Shown one piece after another: positions 32,559 through 42,343 of a stretch of DNA of 50,392 bases; position 1 is the first letter of the stretch; every line of letters starts with the position of its first letter. The notes beneath the pieces were generated by a model. It was not told where the DNA came from. It saw only the letters and a list, made by a program, of their open reading frames with translations, and made no database searches. Source of the DNA: Roseburia sp. GTDB lineage: Bacteria > Bacillota > Clostridia > Lachnospirales > Lachnospiraceae. The DNA lies in assembly GCA_023664725.1 (NCBI GenBank), contig JAMPFA010000010.1:1-50392 (forward strand), read 5' to 3'. Position numbers and translations under genes: made by a program.

Positions 32559-33179
32559 TTACCTCACCAGGTCACTTCTCACATAACCCGTATAATCTTT
32601 CTTATTGCTTTTCAATTTCACCCGGTACCATCTCGCCCCCGCCTTATCCTTGGCGTTGCACAGCACCGTCATCTTTGTACCTGCTGGCACGGTGAGCAGC
32701 CTCTTGTAACTGGTTCCTGCATACTTACGGACATTTACATTGTATCTGGCAGTCACCCGAAAACTTCTGGCAAGCTTAGAATTAACTCTCAAAATCTTTG
32801 AGAACTTTCCGTAAACTCTTCCCTTGGAAGTCTTCTGAAAAGCCCTGACTTTATAAAAATATTCTGTTCCCGAAGCCACATTCTTCTTATTAAAAAAAGC
32901 CCAGCCTCCGGAGCCTACATCTTTGAGCTTTACATACTTTCCGTTTCTCGCCGCAGCCCGATAAACCTCATAGCCTGATGCACCCTGCACCTGCTGCCAG
33001 CGGATATTGATACTATTTGCCTTACAGATTCCTGCCTTTAAACCCTGTACCTGGCCTACACCTGCCTGTCCCTGAATCACAGTGGCCGAAGCCTGCCCAG
33101 GTATCATCAGGGTACATACCATAAGGCAAAGCGCTAACATCAGGCATACTGTTTTCTTGCTGTTTTTTTCTCTTCTCAT
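32559..33179 (-). CDS. secreted protein with Fn3-like and SH3b-like domains
   Basis: A 206-residue exported protein. The ATG at 33179 has GCAGGAGAAAG upstream and gives a signal peptide (KTVCLMLALCLMVCTLMIPG, cleavage after ASA). Residues about 45-130 look like a fibronectin-III-type fold of the Clostridia cell-wall kind (INIRWQQVQGASGYEVYRA, GTEYFYKVRAFQ). The C-terminal 70 residues are a bacterial SH3 domain (ARYNVNVRKYAGTSYKRLL, AGARWYRVKL, GYVRSDLVR), which usually binds peptidoglycan. No catalytic domain is present. Role at the cell wall inferred. Confidence 0.8.
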   Translation of the reverse strand: MRREKNSKKTVCLMLALCLMVCTLMIPGQASATVIQGQAGVGQVQGLKAGICKANSINIRWQQVQGASGYEVYRAAARNGKYVKLKDVGSGGWAFFNKKNVASGTEYFYKVRAFQKTSKGRVYGKFSKILRVNSKLARSFRVTARYNVNVRKYAGTSYKRLLTVPAGTKMTVLCNAKDKAGARWYRVKLKSNKKDYTGYVRSDLVR

Positions 33180-33298
33180 GTTTTCTTTCTCCTGCCTTTC
33201 ATTTAATATGGTAATCAATTACAGAACAAGTGTACGCTTTTTTCCAGATACTGTCAACACATCTAAGGATATATTAAGAAAACCTTCACAAATGTCTT

Positions 33299-35392
33299 TC
33301 ACTTTTTCACGATATTATAATAGGCTCTGGAGGTAAGGGCGTAGACCAGGGCATAGAGGATTCCAAAAACAAAATAGCAGATCCACATAACTTTTAAGAC
33401 CAGCATTTTATCATCTATCACCGACATTCGCAAAAAACGGTAGGGCACATTCCAGGTAAAAGCCATGTGGACGCCTGCCACCAGAAGCGGCAGGGCAAAT
33501 ACGGTGAGCATCTGGGAGCGGATGCTGTTTTTCATCTCCTCTGTGGCCATACCGATTTTTCCCATAATCTCAAACCTCCGCCGGTCCTCGTACCCCTCTG
33601 ATATCTGCTTGTAGTACATGATCAGTGCCGTCACAAAGACAAAGAGGATGTTCATGATCACTGCCAAAAACAAGAGCCCTCCTGCCAGGGCATAAAACCG
33701 CTCTCCTTTTGCCACTTTCCAGTAACAGATATTTTCTATATCATCTAAAGCGTCTGGGTTTTCACAAGCTTTCATCATACTCATTTGCAGTTCCTCATAT
33801 ACTGCCTGTTGAGCTGTCTCATTTTTCTCCATTCGGATGCCGCACTCCCACTGGTAGTTCAGATCATGTTCCTTAGAAAGCCGGAGGATATTCTCCTCTG
33901 CACCCATAAAATCTGCTAAATCCCTCACCACCAGAAACATCTCTTCACAGCCGTGGGCATCCATGGAATCCCCGTTAATCCTGGCCTCTGCCATACCGGG
34001 AATGGTTTTTTCCAGGCTGCTTACCTTTACTTCGGCTCCGCTGATCAGGCGCACCACATGGGAAGAATACCCCACTTCCTGAGATGCCACAAGAACTTCA
34101 TCCTCCCCCAGGGCAAAAGAGGTATCACAGAGCTTGTTGTAAGTATCCAGAGAAATAACCCGAACATTTACAATTTTGTCACTGCCCTGCTCCCAATCGT
34201 TGTAAAATCCCGGGGTAAACCAAGTATCCCGCATATCCAGCCCAAAATCCAGACATTTTTCACGGATCACCGCCAGCATATTGGCGGAATAAAACTGTAC
34301 CTCCTCCATCCCCTGAATTTTTCCATTGGCAAAGACTTTCTCCACCGCCATCCTGTACTCCTTTGTGTAGCTTCCCTGTTCCACTTCTTCTCTTATCTCT
34401 TCTGTGGGAACCTCCAGCCTCACTCCAATATCATTGGGATAGTGATCATTTATGGCACCAACGGAGCCTTCATAGAACGATACGGAAAAAGTCAGAGACA
34501 CTAAGACAAAAGTCACCAGGACACAAATAGCTGCCAGGCTTGCTCCGTTTCGCTTCATACGAAAAGACATGGTGGATACCGTGACAAAATGAGAAATTTT
34601 ATAATAGTATTCCTTATTGCCCTGCAATACTTTGCAGAGGAAAACAGAGGCACACAAAAACAGCAGAAATGTCCCTGCGGTAATACAGCCTGCCGCCGCA
34701 AACAATCTGGGATAGGATATAGGAATTCCTAAATCTGTCACGATCACATAGCCGGCAACAATCAACATCAGACTGACAACAGTGGGGAAAAATCGTTTCT
34801 TTGGCGGACGCTCCCCGGCGGATTCGCTGTGCAAAAGTTCTATGGGATTGCTGGTGCGGATCTGATGCAGCATATTTAATAGAATCAGAACAAAAATTAC
34901 TGCAAACATTCCTGCGGAAGCCAATACAGATTTCCACTCTATATAGATCCTGTAATTTACTTCTTTGTCCATAATATTTACCAGGCCAAGCTCTGTGATC
35001 TTGGAAAAAAGGATTCCTGCAAAAACTCCCCCAGCCACTGACACTGCGTAGGTGATAAGCGCCTCCTGAAAAAGCACCTGAAAAATATTCTTTTTATTCA
35101 TCCCCAGTATATTGTAAAGGCCAAGCTCCTTTTTCCTCTTTTTTATCAGGGAGGAATTGGCATAAAAGAGAAAGGGAATGGCAAACAGCCCAATTGCCCA
35201 TGCCCCATATTGAAAAAGCAATGGCAGAACCTCTTTTCCTGGAAGGCTTCTCACCACCTCAGATTCCCCTAAAAAACTAAAAATGTAAAACACCATCACC
35301 ATGGTGACCCCTGCCAGAAGATAGGGATAATAAAGCTGCCTGTTATTTCTCATTCCCGCCTGGGCCAGTTTAGTGTAAAATCCTCTGCTCAT
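33299..35392 (-). CDS. Bce-like FtsX-family ABC transporter permease
   Basis: A 697-residue permease with about ten membrane helices. The N-terminal four are arranged as in BceB (FYTKLAQAGMRNNRQLYYPYL, SLIKKRKKELGLYNILGMNK). A large extracellular domain follows (about 315-540; sensing region in relatives), then a C-terminal helix group with YKQISEGYEDRRRFEIMGKIG, the FtsX coupling motif. Members detoxify or sense cell-wall-active peptides such as bacitracin. The start overlaps the end of the ATPase gene by 4 bases (ATGA). The kinase and regulator upstream complete a Bce module. The peptide recognised cannot be predicted. Confidence 0.88.
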   Translation of the reverse strand: MSRGFYTKLAQAGMRNNRQLYYPYLLAGVTMVMVFYIFSFLGESEVVRSLPGKEVLPLLFQYGAWAIGLFAIPFLFYANSSLIKKRKKELGLYNILGMNKKNIFQVLFQEALITYAVSVAGGVFAGILFSKITELGLVNIMDKEVNYRIYIEWKSVLASAGMFAVIFVLILLNMLHQIRTSNPIELLHSESAGERPPKKRFFPTVVSLMLIVAGYVIVTDLGIPISYPRLFAAAGCITAGTFLLFLCASVFLCKVLQGNKEYYYKISHFVTVSTMSFRMKRNGASLAAICVLVTFVLVSLTFSVSFYEGSVGAINDHYPNDIGVRLEVPTEEIREEVEQGSYTKEYRMAVEKVFANGKIQGMEEVQFYSANMLAVIREKCLDFGLDMRDTWFTPGFYNDWEQGSDKIVNVRVISLDTYNKLCDTSFALGEDEVLVASQEVGYSSHVVRLISGAEVKVSSLEKTIPGMAEARINGDSMDAHGCEEMFLVVRDLADFMGAEENILRLSKEHDLNYQWECGIRMEKNETAQQAVYEELQMSMMKACENPDALDDIENICYWKVAKGERFYALAGGLLFLAVIMNILFVFVTALIMYYKQISEGYEDRRRFEIMGKIGMATEEMKNSIRSQMLTVFALPLLVAGVHMAFTWNVPYRFLRMSVIDDKMLVLKVMWICYFVFGILYALVYALTSRAYYNIVKK

Positions 35393-36153
35393 CTTTTCCC
35401 ACCTCCCGTCATAAGCACTGTCAGCGTGTCGGATATCTTTTCATACAATTTCTCGTCCGTATCCTCCCCCCGGTAAATCTGGTGGAACACTTCCCCGTCC
35501 TTGATAAACAGTACACGGTTTGCCCTGCTTGCCGCCGCTGTGGAATGTGTCACCATGAGGATGGTCTGCCCCGACTGATTGACAGCAGCAAAGAGCCGCA
35601 AGAGCTCATCAGATGACCTGGAATCCAGAGCTCCTGTGGGCTCATCCGCCAGGATCAGATGGGGATTTGTAATCAAAGCCCTGGCCACCGCCGCCCGTTG
35701 CTTTTGCCCGCCGGAAACCTCGTAGGGGTACTTGTGGAGAAGCTCCTTTATGCCAAGCATCGTTGCAATGGGCACAATCCTTCTATACATTTCCTTGTAG
35801 GGCGTGTTTGCCAGCACAAGGGGAAGATAGATATTATCCTCCAAAGTAAATGTGTCCAAAAGATTAAAGTCCTGAAACACAAATCCCAGATTGTCTCTGC
35901 GAAAGCCCGCAATCTCATTTTCGGAAATCCCGGTGATATCCTTTCCGTTTAACAGAACAGATCCCGCCGTGGGCTTATCCAACGCTGCAAGGATATTTAA
36001 AAGGGTGGTCTTTCCGGAACCGGACTCTCCCATAATGGCCACATACTCTCCTTTCTCCACGGAAAAATTAACATTTGAAAGAGCCGTCACCTGGTTTGCG
36101 CCAAACCGGGTGGTGTACACTTTTTTCAATGACTTTACTTCTAAAATACTCAT
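35389..36153 (-). CDS. Bce-like ABC transporter ATP-binding protein
   Basis: ATPase partner of the permease, 254 residues. Walker A is [17 protein letters not shown], the Q loop is [14 protein letters not shown], the signature is [17 protein letters not shown], Walker B is [12 protein letters not shown], and the switch is MVTHSTAAA. The LolD/MacB-type sequence is standard for Bce systems. AGGAGGC precedes the ATG. It has its own promoter region 110 bases wide behind the kinase gene. Confidence 0.92.
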   Translation of the reverse strand: MSILEVKSLKKVYTTRFGANQVTALSNVNFSVEKGEYVAIMGESGSGKTTLLNILAALDKPTAGSVLLNGKDITGISENEIAGFRRDNLGFVFQDFNLLDTFTLEDNIYLPLVLANTPYKEMYRRIVPIATMLGIKELLHKYPYEVSGGQKQRAAVARALITNPHLILADEPTGALDSRSSDELLRLFAAVNQSGQTILMVTHSTAAASRANRVLFIKDGEVFHQIYRGEDTDEKLYEKISDTLTVLMTGGGKR

Positions 36154-36186
36154 ATTTGATGCCTCCTGGTTAATTTTAGTGACATC

Positions 36187-36252
36187 ATCATAACAAAAAG
36201 AGAGAAATGCATTCCATGGAATCTCCTTACATTTCTCCCGAAACTTCTTACA
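36187..36252 (-). promoter_or_regulatory. Bce-like operon promoter with two response-regulator boxes
   Basis: Minus-strand TGTAAGAAG (36244-36252) and TGTAAGGAG (36223-36231) are direct repeats exactly 21 bases, two helical turns, apart. They lie just upstream of a promoter with a good -10 TATGAT (36187-36192) but no recognisable -35, as expected for a promoter activated by an OmpR-type regulator. The neighbouring kinase/regulator pair is the likely controller. Confidence 0.55.
36194..36237 (-). terminator. terminator after the sensor kinase gene
   Basis: GAGAAATG (36202-36209) and CATTTCTC (36230-36237) enclose a nested palindrome ATTCCATGGAAT (36211-36222). The stem is followed on the minus strand by TCTTTTTG. 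The proximal regulator box lies inside this structure. Confidence 0.6.
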
Positions 36253-36264
36253 AAATCGTCACAA

Positions 36265-37263
36265 TTACAGGCAGACTTTGCCGCCAAACTCTATCTCAAC
36301 TTTTGTGCCCTGTTCCACCTGGGAATGCACAGAGATCTTTGCCCCTATCCTGTCACAGATCTGCTTACAGAGATAAAGCCCGATGCCTGTGGCCCGCTTA
36401 TCCCCACGGCCGTTTCCTCCGGTATATCCCTTTTCAAATATTCTTGGGATATCCTCTGTTGCAATCCCAATCCCCGTATCGCTGATACAAAGAATCCCCT
36501 TCTCTTCCATAGATATGGTGACAGAACCTTCATTTGTATATTTTAAAGCATTAGAAAGAATCTGCCCAATCACAAAAGAAAGCCATTTTTCATCGGAAAC
36601 CACTGTCTCATTCACTGACTCATAGACAAGGGCAAGTTTTTTCATAATAAAATCTCCCCGAAGCTTCCTTATATTCTCTCTGATGACCTCATCCAGATTC
36701 ACAGGCCGAAACACATAGTCAGATGTGCCGTCCCCCATTCTAAGATAAGTCAAAACCATCTCCACATACTGTTCAATATGCAAAATGTCCGAGGAAAGCC
36801 TTCGGGAAAGCCTGGAATCCTCCCCGCTTAAGTGAAGCTGCATGGATGCGATAGGTGTTTTGATCTGATGCACCCAAAGGGTAAAATAGCCTATCATCTC
36901 CCGATATAATGCAGCCGTCTCATCTTCCATAGACTGCATTTCCCTGCACAGGTTTTCGATGACCTGCCCGTAATCCTTCTCTAAGGTATTCCTTTTCCCG
37001 GAAAAGCCATCCTCCAAAAGTTCCCACACTGCCGCCTTGTGCAGGGACGACAATGCCGTCAGTTTCTGGTGCTTCACATAGGCATTGTATATCTGTCCCC
37101 CCATATACACACATCCCACCAGAAAACAGAGAAATGCCGGATACAAAACTGCTGCAAAGGGAAGATGATACAGGGAAAAAACTGCTGCAAAGATACCCAC
37201 GAAGAAAAATTCCAAAAAAATAGCGCCCCAATGCTCTTTCAGGTAACAGCCCACAAAGGTCAT
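36265..37263 (-). CDS. Bce-like intramembrane-sensing histidine kinase
   Basis: A 332-residue sensor with two N-terminal helices (about 12-60) and almost no external loop, as in BceS-type kinases that sense through their transporter. The H box is WVHQIKTPIASMQLHL (phospho-accepting His), the N box ISNA-like ILSNALKYT, and the G boxes SDTGIGIATEDI and ATGIGLYLCK. All motifs are intact. It overlaps the regulator gene by 4 bases. The upstream regulator is its cognate partner. Confidence 0.9.
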   Translation of the reverse strand: MTFVGCYLKEHWGAIFLEFFFVGIFAAVFSLYHLPFAAVLYPAFLCFLVGCVYMGGQIYNAYVKHQKLTALSSLHKAAVWELLEDGFSGKRNTLEKDYGQVIENLCREMQSMEDETAALYREMIGYFTLWVHQIKTPIASMQLHLSGEDSRLSRRLSSDILHIEQYVEMVLTYLRMGDGTSDYVFRPVNLDEVIRENIRKLRGDFIMKKLALVYESVNETVVSDEKWLSFVIGQILSNALKYTNEGSVTISMEEKGILCISDTGIGIATEDIPRIFEKGYTGGNGRGDKRATGIGLYLCKQICDRIGAKISVHSQVEQGTKVEIEFGGKVCL

Positions 37264-37943
37264 ACTGTCTCCTCCTCAATATAATAACCAGCCCCAAATT
37301 TTGTCTGGATAAAACTCTTCAGGCCGTTTTCTTCCAGCTTTTTTCGAAGCCTTCCCACATTTACTGTCAGAGTGTTGTCATCTATGTAGCAGTCCGATTC
37401 CCACAGGGCATCCATAAGCCGCTCCCTGCTGACGATCTTCCCCTTATTTTCCATAAGAAGGGATAATATTCTGTTTTCATTTTTTGTTAGATCAATGGCT
37501 TTGTCCTGATAGGTGAGGGTACAGTTTTCCGTCTGCAAAAATGCTCCTCTGTGGGAAAGCAGCGGCATATTTACAGCAAAATCGTATGCCCTGCGCAAAA
37601 GGGCCTGAATCTTGGCGATGAGCACATCGATATCAAAGGGCTTTGCCACAAAATCATCCCCTCCCATATTCATTGCCATCACCATATTCATATTGTCAGA
37701 GGCGGAGGATAAAAAGATAATGGGAACACTGGAAAGTTTTCGGATTTCCCTGCACCAGTGATATCCGTCAAAAGCCGGCAAACCGATATCCATAATCACC
37801 AAATGGGGCTGCATCTGTGCAAATTCCTCCAGAATTTTCCGGAAATTTTTTACCTCCAAAATCTCAAGCTCCCACTTTTCCCCTCTGCCCTTTATGGCAT
37901 CCAATATTCCCCTGTCATCCTCCACCATAAAAATACGGTACAT
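37260..37943 (-). CDS. Bce-like OmpR-family response regulator
   Basis: A 227-residue regulator. The receiver domain (1-120) has the acidic pair in MVEDDRGI, the phosphorylation Asp in LVIMDIGLPAFDGYHW, a serine switch in IIFLSSAS and Lys in VAKPFDIDVLI. The C-terminal winged helix (about 130-227) has LTKNENRILSLLMENKGKIV and DDNTLTVNVGRLRKKLEENG. It probably binds the TGTAAG repeats ahead of the ATPase gene. It lies 29 bases after hflX. Confidence 0.92.
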   Translation of the reverse strand: MYRIFMVEDDRGILDAIKGRGEKWELEILEVKNFRKILEEFAQMQPHLVIMDIGLPAFDGYHWCREIRKLSSVPIIFLSSASDNMNMVMAMNMGGDDFVAKPFDIDVLIAKIQALLRRAYDFAVNMPLLSHRGAFLQTENCTLTYQDKAIDLTKNENRILSLLMENKGKIVSRERLMDALWESDCYIDDNTLTVNVGRLRKKLEENGLKSFIQTKFGAGYYIEEETV

Positions 37944-37972
37944 ACTGCCTCCCTTTTTCCCTGCTTATATTA

Positions 37973-39220
37973 TCAGTCAATTTTTCCGTAGACTTCCATA
38001 GGTACATATGCCTTTACATAGATGCCCTCCGGCTGATATTCTTCCTCCAGAAGCTCCCCTTTGCTGCGGACCAACTGTATGAGCCCCGCCTTATCATAGG
38101 GAAATACCCTCTCCACCAGAATTTTATCCTCCCTCATAAATTCTTCCAAAACTTCTTTGACTTCCTCTAAGCCCCGGCCAAATTTTGCAGAAATACTTAA
38201 GGCTTTATCAGCGGAAAAATCATGAAGCGGCTCCATATCCTGACGAAGATCCTGCTTGTTAAAAAGGGTAAGGATTTTCTTGTCCCCAATGCCAAGTCTC
38301 TGTAACGTCTCGTACACAATATGCATCTGTTTTTCTGCCTGGGGATTGGAAGCGTCCACCACATGGATAATATAGTCCGCATATTTTGCCTCCTCCAAGG
38401 TACTCTGAAACGCCTCGATCAAGTGATGGGGAAGCTTGCGGATAAACCCTACGGTATCCGTCAAAAGAATCTGCTGTTTCCCGGAAAGTTCCAAGAGCCT
38501 GGTAGTAGGGTCTAAAGTGGCAAAAAGCATATCCGCCTCCAGCACATCCCCCTCTGTCAGCTTGTTTAAAAGAGTGGATTTCCCTGCATTGGTGTAGCCT
38601 ACAATGGCAGCCACCGGAAATCCTTTTTTTGCCCTGCTGCCCCGGGTGATCTCACGGTGCCTTTTGACTTCCTCCAGCTCCTGCTTTAACAGGGACATGC
38701 GCTTTCCAATCAAACGCCTGTCCATTTCCAGCTTTTTCTCTCCGGGCCCTCTTGTCCCGATTCCGCCTCCCAGGCGGGACATAGATTTTCCCAGCCCTGC
38801 CAGACGGCTGGAACGGTATTTTAATTGGGCAAGCTCCACCTGTATCTTTCCCTCCCTGGTAAAAGAGTGAAGGGCAAAAATATCCAGGATCAAAAGTGTC
38901 CTGTCCATAATCTTTACTTCTAAAAGTTCTGAGAGGTTTTTTAACTGTGCCGGAGAGAGTTCATCGTCGCACACGATCCCTGTAGCCCCTGTCTCCCAGA
39001 TCAGCTCCTTTATTTCCTCCACTTTACCTTTTCCCACATAGGTGCCGGGGTGGACGCCCTCTCTCTTTTGAATCAGTATCCCAACCGTCTGGGCTCCTGC
39101 CGTATCCGCCAGCTCGGAAAGTTCTGCCAGGGAGTCCTCGGCATCGTCCCCCTCCTGCATACTGATTCCCACCAAAATTACTTTTTCCTGCTGCTTTTCC
39201 ACTTCAATAAAATCTTTCAT
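37973..39220 (-). CDS. hflX: GTPase HflX
   Basis: Ribosome-associated GTPase that splits or rescues stalled ribosomes under stress. The 415 residues have the N-terminal HflX domain (TYVGKGKVEEIKELI, VCDDELSPAQLKNLS, LLILDIFALHS, KIQVELAQLKY) with the glycine-rich linker LGGGIGTRGPGEKKLE, then a G domain: G1 GYTNAGKSTLLNKL, G3 DTVGFIRKLPHHLIEAF, G4 FNKQDL. A C-terminal extension follows. It begins 11 bases after the TPR lipoprotein gene. Confidence 0.95.
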   Translation of the reverse strand: MKDFIEVEKQQEKVILVGISMQEGDDAEDSLAELSELADTAGAQTVGILIQKREGVHPGTYVGKGKVEEIKELIWETGATGIVCDDELSPAQLKNLSELLEVKIMDRTLLILDIFALHSFTREGKIQVELAQLKYRSSRLAGLGKSMSRLGGGIGTRGPGEKKLEMDRRLIGKRMSLLKQELEEVKRHREITRGSRAKKGFPVAAIVGYTNAGKSTLLNKLTEGDVLEADMLFATLDPTTRLLELSGKQQILLTDTVGFIRKLPHHLIEAFQSTLEEAKYADYIIHVVDASNPQAEKQMHIVYETLQRLGIGDKKILTLFNKQDLRQDMEPLHDFSADKALSISAKFGRGLEEVKEVLEEFMREDKILVERVFPYDKAGLIQLVRSKGELLEEEYQPEGIYVKAYVPMEVYGKID

Positions 39221-39231
39221 ACCAATCCTGT

Positions 39232-40314
39232 CTAGTCTCCTGTTTCTGCTCCCTCTGTCTCCTGTATCGTTCCCTGCTCTGTTTCCGTCTCTGTCTCACT
39301 GTCCTGTGCTGTATCCTGTTGTGCCTCAGTGTCCTGCTCTGTATCCTGCCTGTTTTTTCCCAGGAAAAAATATTCCCGCTTGGCATCTTCATCCTCCGGG
39401 TAATCTTCCAGATAACTTTCCATTGCTTCTTTGGCTTTTTCATATTCCCCGCTGTACTCGTAAGCCGCAATCTGGTTGCTGCGAAGCTCCCTGGCATTTG
39501 TCACCTTCTGCTGGCTTAATCCCTCTCCAAAAAGTTCTAAAGCCGTCTCATAATTACCTGCTTCCATCTGCTCTAATCCCTTTTGATTGTAGGCCACACT
39601 GCTCTCGGGATACTCTTCGACATAAGCGTTGATACACTCTGACGCTTCCTCTGTTTTTCCCTGTCTCTCATACACCTGGGCCAGGTAAAGATTCCCCTCT
39701 ATATCACCTTTGTCCACCGCCTTTTTCAACTGCTCCTGGGCGGAAGAAAGATCCTCTTTCAAAAGATAGAACTGCCCCTTTACCGTATAGTTCCTGGCAG
39801 TCCTGCCTGCCTTTTTATTAAGCGCTTCCTCCAGGTATTTCTCCGCATCCTGCCCACGGCCTGCCCCGGAAAGGCTGTTGTAAATATGAAGATACATTTC
39901 GTCATCCTCTGCATACTTTATGGCATTGTCAAAATCTTCTTTTGCCTTGTCGCTCTCATTATTTTTTAAGTATACGCACCCCCGCAGAAACCATACATCC
40001 GGATTCTTTTTGTCATACTCAATCAACGCATCATATGTCTCAATGGCACCCTGGGCACTGCCTCCCGCAAACTGGGCAGCCGCCTTATAGTAACAGATAT
40101 CCACCTCATTGGCTCCAAGCCCTCTCGCCTGGTCCAGGGCATTGTTAAAGGCTTCCACTGCCGCCGGATAGTCCCCTTCTTCCATGGCATTTAACCCGAT
40201 CTGCCGATATGCTTCCTCCTTTTCCAAACGCTCCTCACTGGTGCTGCACCCACTTGCCAGGGCAAGTCCCACACAGAGCAGCGCTCCTGGAAATATGTAT
40301 CCCTTTTTCTTCAT
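39232..40314 (-). CDS. TPR-repeat lipoprotein
   Basis: A 360-residue surface lipoprotein. The signal peptide ends in LASGC (Cys23). About eight tetratricopeptide repeats can be followed, for instance YRQIGLNAMEEGDYPAAVEA, PDVWFLRGCVYLKNNESDKA, LYLAQVYERQGKTEEASECI and VAYNQKGLEQMEAGNYETAL. They form a protein-binding superhelix outside the cell. The last 35 residues are a Gln/Glu/Thr-rich low-complexity tail (QDSETETETEQGT), which may be length-variable. No enzyme domain. It sits 6 bases after the MATE gene. Binding partner unknown. Confidence 0.88.
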   Translation of the reverse strand: MKKKGYIFPGALLCVGLALASGCSTSEERLEKEEAYRQIGLNAMEEGDYPAAVEAFNNALDQARGLGANEVDICYYKAAAQFAGGSAQGAIETYDALIEYDKKNPDVWFLRGCVYLKNNESDKAKEDFDNAIKYAEDDEMYLHIYNSLSGAGRGQDAEKYLEEALNKKAGRTARNYTVKGQFYLLKEDLSSAQEQLKKAVDKGDIEGNLYLAQVYERQGKTEEASECINAYVEEYPESSVAYNQKGLEQMEAGNYETALELFGEGLSQQKVTNARELRSNQIAAYEYSGEYEKAKEAMESYLEDYPEDEDAKREYFFLGKNRQDTEQDTEAQQDTAQDSETETETEQGTIQETEGAETGD

Positions 40315-40320
40315 GGTTCA

Positions 40321-41676
40321 TTACTCCTCTCTTGTCCTTGTAATATCCCGTAACCATCCATACCCCTTATAATGTTTATACACCACAGGTATCTTCCAAA
40401 ACTCATCCAGGCACAAAATGAAATACACCGCCATAGGTGGCAATTTCCACACAAAAGCGCTTAAAAATCCCAGCGGGACACTGATAAGCCACATCACAAT
40501 AATATCACAGATCATGCCAAACCGGGAATCACCCCCTGCCCGGAAAATTCCTGCGATCACCAACGTGTTCATCGCCTGGCCGATGACATAATATCCACTG
40601 ATCCACAGCATTACGCTTAAATAATCCTGTGCCCGGTCCGTAAGGGAAAAACAGGCAAAAACAATGGGGCGAAGGCTTACCACAACAATCCCCGTTAAAA
40701 CTCCAACCAGCAATGTCACATGACATGCCCTGGAAGCGTCTTTTCTGGCATCCTCCAAACGCCCTTCCCCAATCTCTATTCCAAGAAGGACAGAAGCCCC
40801 TGCCCCCAGCGCAAAGCATAAAATGGTACACAGATCCCTTACCGTGGTCACCACAGAACTTGCCGCCACCATATCCGCATTCATATGCCCCATGATTACA
40901 GAGTACATGGAAAATGCCAAGGTCCATGCACAGTCATTGATCAATGCCGGAATAGAATACTTTAAAAAATCCTGGAACAAAAGCCTGTTTTTTCCAAACA
41001 TAATATTAAGACGGATCCGAAAGGTCTTTGCCCGAAAGGCATCCAAAAGGCACAGACCAATCTCCACCGTCCTGGCAATCACAGTTGCCAGCGCCACGCC
41101 GATGACTCCCAGCTTTGGCATCCCTATAAGCCCAAAAATGAACACTGCATTTAACACTACATTTAATCCCAGGGCGATAGAGCTTATAATGGTGCTGGCC
41201 TGTGCCCGCTCCATACTCCTTAAGGCACAGAGATAAACCTGTGAAAAACTCATCAGCACATAGGAAATTCCAATGACTCTTAAATACCCTGCCCCAATCT
41301 GAATCAAGGTTTCATCCCCGGTATAAATACGCATCAGCATCTCCGGGATAAAAACAGCCCCAAACCCGATCACCGCAGTGATCACAAAAGCAATCTTTAT
41401 AGCGATACCCATAACCGCCTGAATGGAATCTGTGTCTTTTTTCCCCCAGTACTGGGAAGAGAGCATGGTAACTCCCGAGGAGATTCCAAAAAACAGCCCA
41501 GACAGGAGAAACTGAAACTGATTTGCCAGAGACACTGCTGACAACTCTGTCTGCCCCACGTAGCCCAGCATCAAAACGTCTGCGGAATTTACTGCATTTG
41601 TGATAAAATTCTGAATGGTAATAGGGATAACCAAAGCCGCTAAGGAGCGGTAAAATGTTTTGCTTTCTGCTTTCAT
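40321..41676 (-). CDS. MATE family efflux transporter
   Basis: A cation-coupled multidrug/toxin exporter of the NorM/DinF class. The 451 residues start at ATG 41676, with TGAGGTC upstream; the in-frame TTG four codons earlier is less likely. Twelve helices in two MatE halves are evident: LVIPITIQNFITNAVNSADV and QYWGKKDTDSIQAVMGIAI in the first, and YSIPALINDCAWTLAFSMYS, GIEIGEGRLEDARKD in the second. It begins 8 bases after the YkgJ-like gene. Substrate unknown. Confidence 0.92.
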   Translation of the reverse strand: MKAESKTFYRSLAALVIPITIQNFITNAVNSADVLMLGYVGQTELSAVSLANQFQFLLSGLFFGISSGVTMLSSQYWGKKDTDSIQAVMGIAIKIAFVITAVIGFGAVFIPEMLMRIYTGDETLIQIGAGYLRVIGISYVLMSFSQVYLCALRSMERAQASTIISSIALGLNVVLNAVFIFGLIGMPKLGVIGVALATVIARTVEIGLCLLDAFRAKTFRIRLNIMFGKNRLLFQDFLKYSIPALINDCAWTLAFSMYSVIMGHMNADMVAASSVVTTVRDLCTILCFALGAGASVLLGIEIGEGRLEDARKDASRACHVTLLVGVLTGIVVVSLRPIVFACFSLTDRAQDYLSVMLWISGYYVIGQAMNTLVIAGIFRAGGDSRFGMICDIIVMWLISVPLGFLSAFVWKLPPMAVYFILCLDEFWKIPVVYKHYKGYGWLRDITRTREE

Positions 41677-41684
41677 AACTGACC

Positions 41685-42308
41685 TCAACCTTCTCTCACC
41701 GTCAAAAGCCTTTCCTCAAACGTTTCATAAAATCTTCCAATTTCAAAATCCTTCTCATACATCTGTTTTAACACAAAAAGATTCCTGCTTTTGGCTATTC
41801 CGTCCTCCAGATTGATCCCCGTCTCTGCAAATTCCTTACGAAAATCATGCCACTTGATCAAAAACTGCTGGTAATCTCTTATCTCCGGCACTCCCAGCCA
41901 TTTTTTCACTTTGACTTTGCTATGATTTTCCTTTTCACAGGCATCCTCCAATAAAAAATAAAACAGCTTTCCATCCTGGTACTGTCTGCCCAAGGGAAAC
42001 AAGCGGCACAGCCCTGGCCGGAAAGAATGAATACTGCATCTTTTTGCATCTAAAAATCCACAGATTTCTTCCTTCCCCTGCATCTTCAAATTGGGGAGAA
42101 TCATGCCCTCTGAGATGTTCAGCTCCACTTCTCTCTCTAAAAGTTCCTCAAAAGATTTTTTCAAGTTATTTTTCAATAGATGTATGTCATAAGGGTCTAA
42201 AAGAATGGACTCCCCCATACCCTGACAGCAGGAAAAACAGCCTTTGCAGTCCCCGCAGTCAGCTTTTACCATATCATTGATTTCATATAATCGATTCGGT
42301 GCGTCCAT
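41685..42308 (-). CDS. YkgJ family cysteine-cluster protein
   Basis: A 207-residue cytoplasmic protein with the cysteine pattern of the YkgJ/CxxCxxCC family, thought to bind zinc or an iron-sulfur cluster. Visible are CGDCKGCFSCCQGMGESILL (residues 18-37), CGFL, RCSIHSFRPGLCRLFPLG and DACEKE. The biochemical role is not established. First gene of a run with MATE, TPR lipoprotein and hflX. TAGGGAGGAC lies just before the ATG. Confidence 0.85.
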   Translation of the reverse strand: MDAPNRLYEINDMVKADCGDCKGCFSCCQGMGESILLDPYDIHLLKNNLKKSFEELLEREVELNISEGMILPNLKMQGKEEICGFLDAKRCSIHSFRPGLCRLFPLGRQYQDGKLFYFLLEDACEKENHSKVKVKKWLGVPEIRDYQQFLIKWHDFRKEFAETGINLEDGIAKSRNLFVLKQMYEKDFEIGRFYETFEERLLTVREG

Positions 42309-42343
42309 ATGTCCTCCCTAAAAAGTTCCTGTCTGTTGATGAT

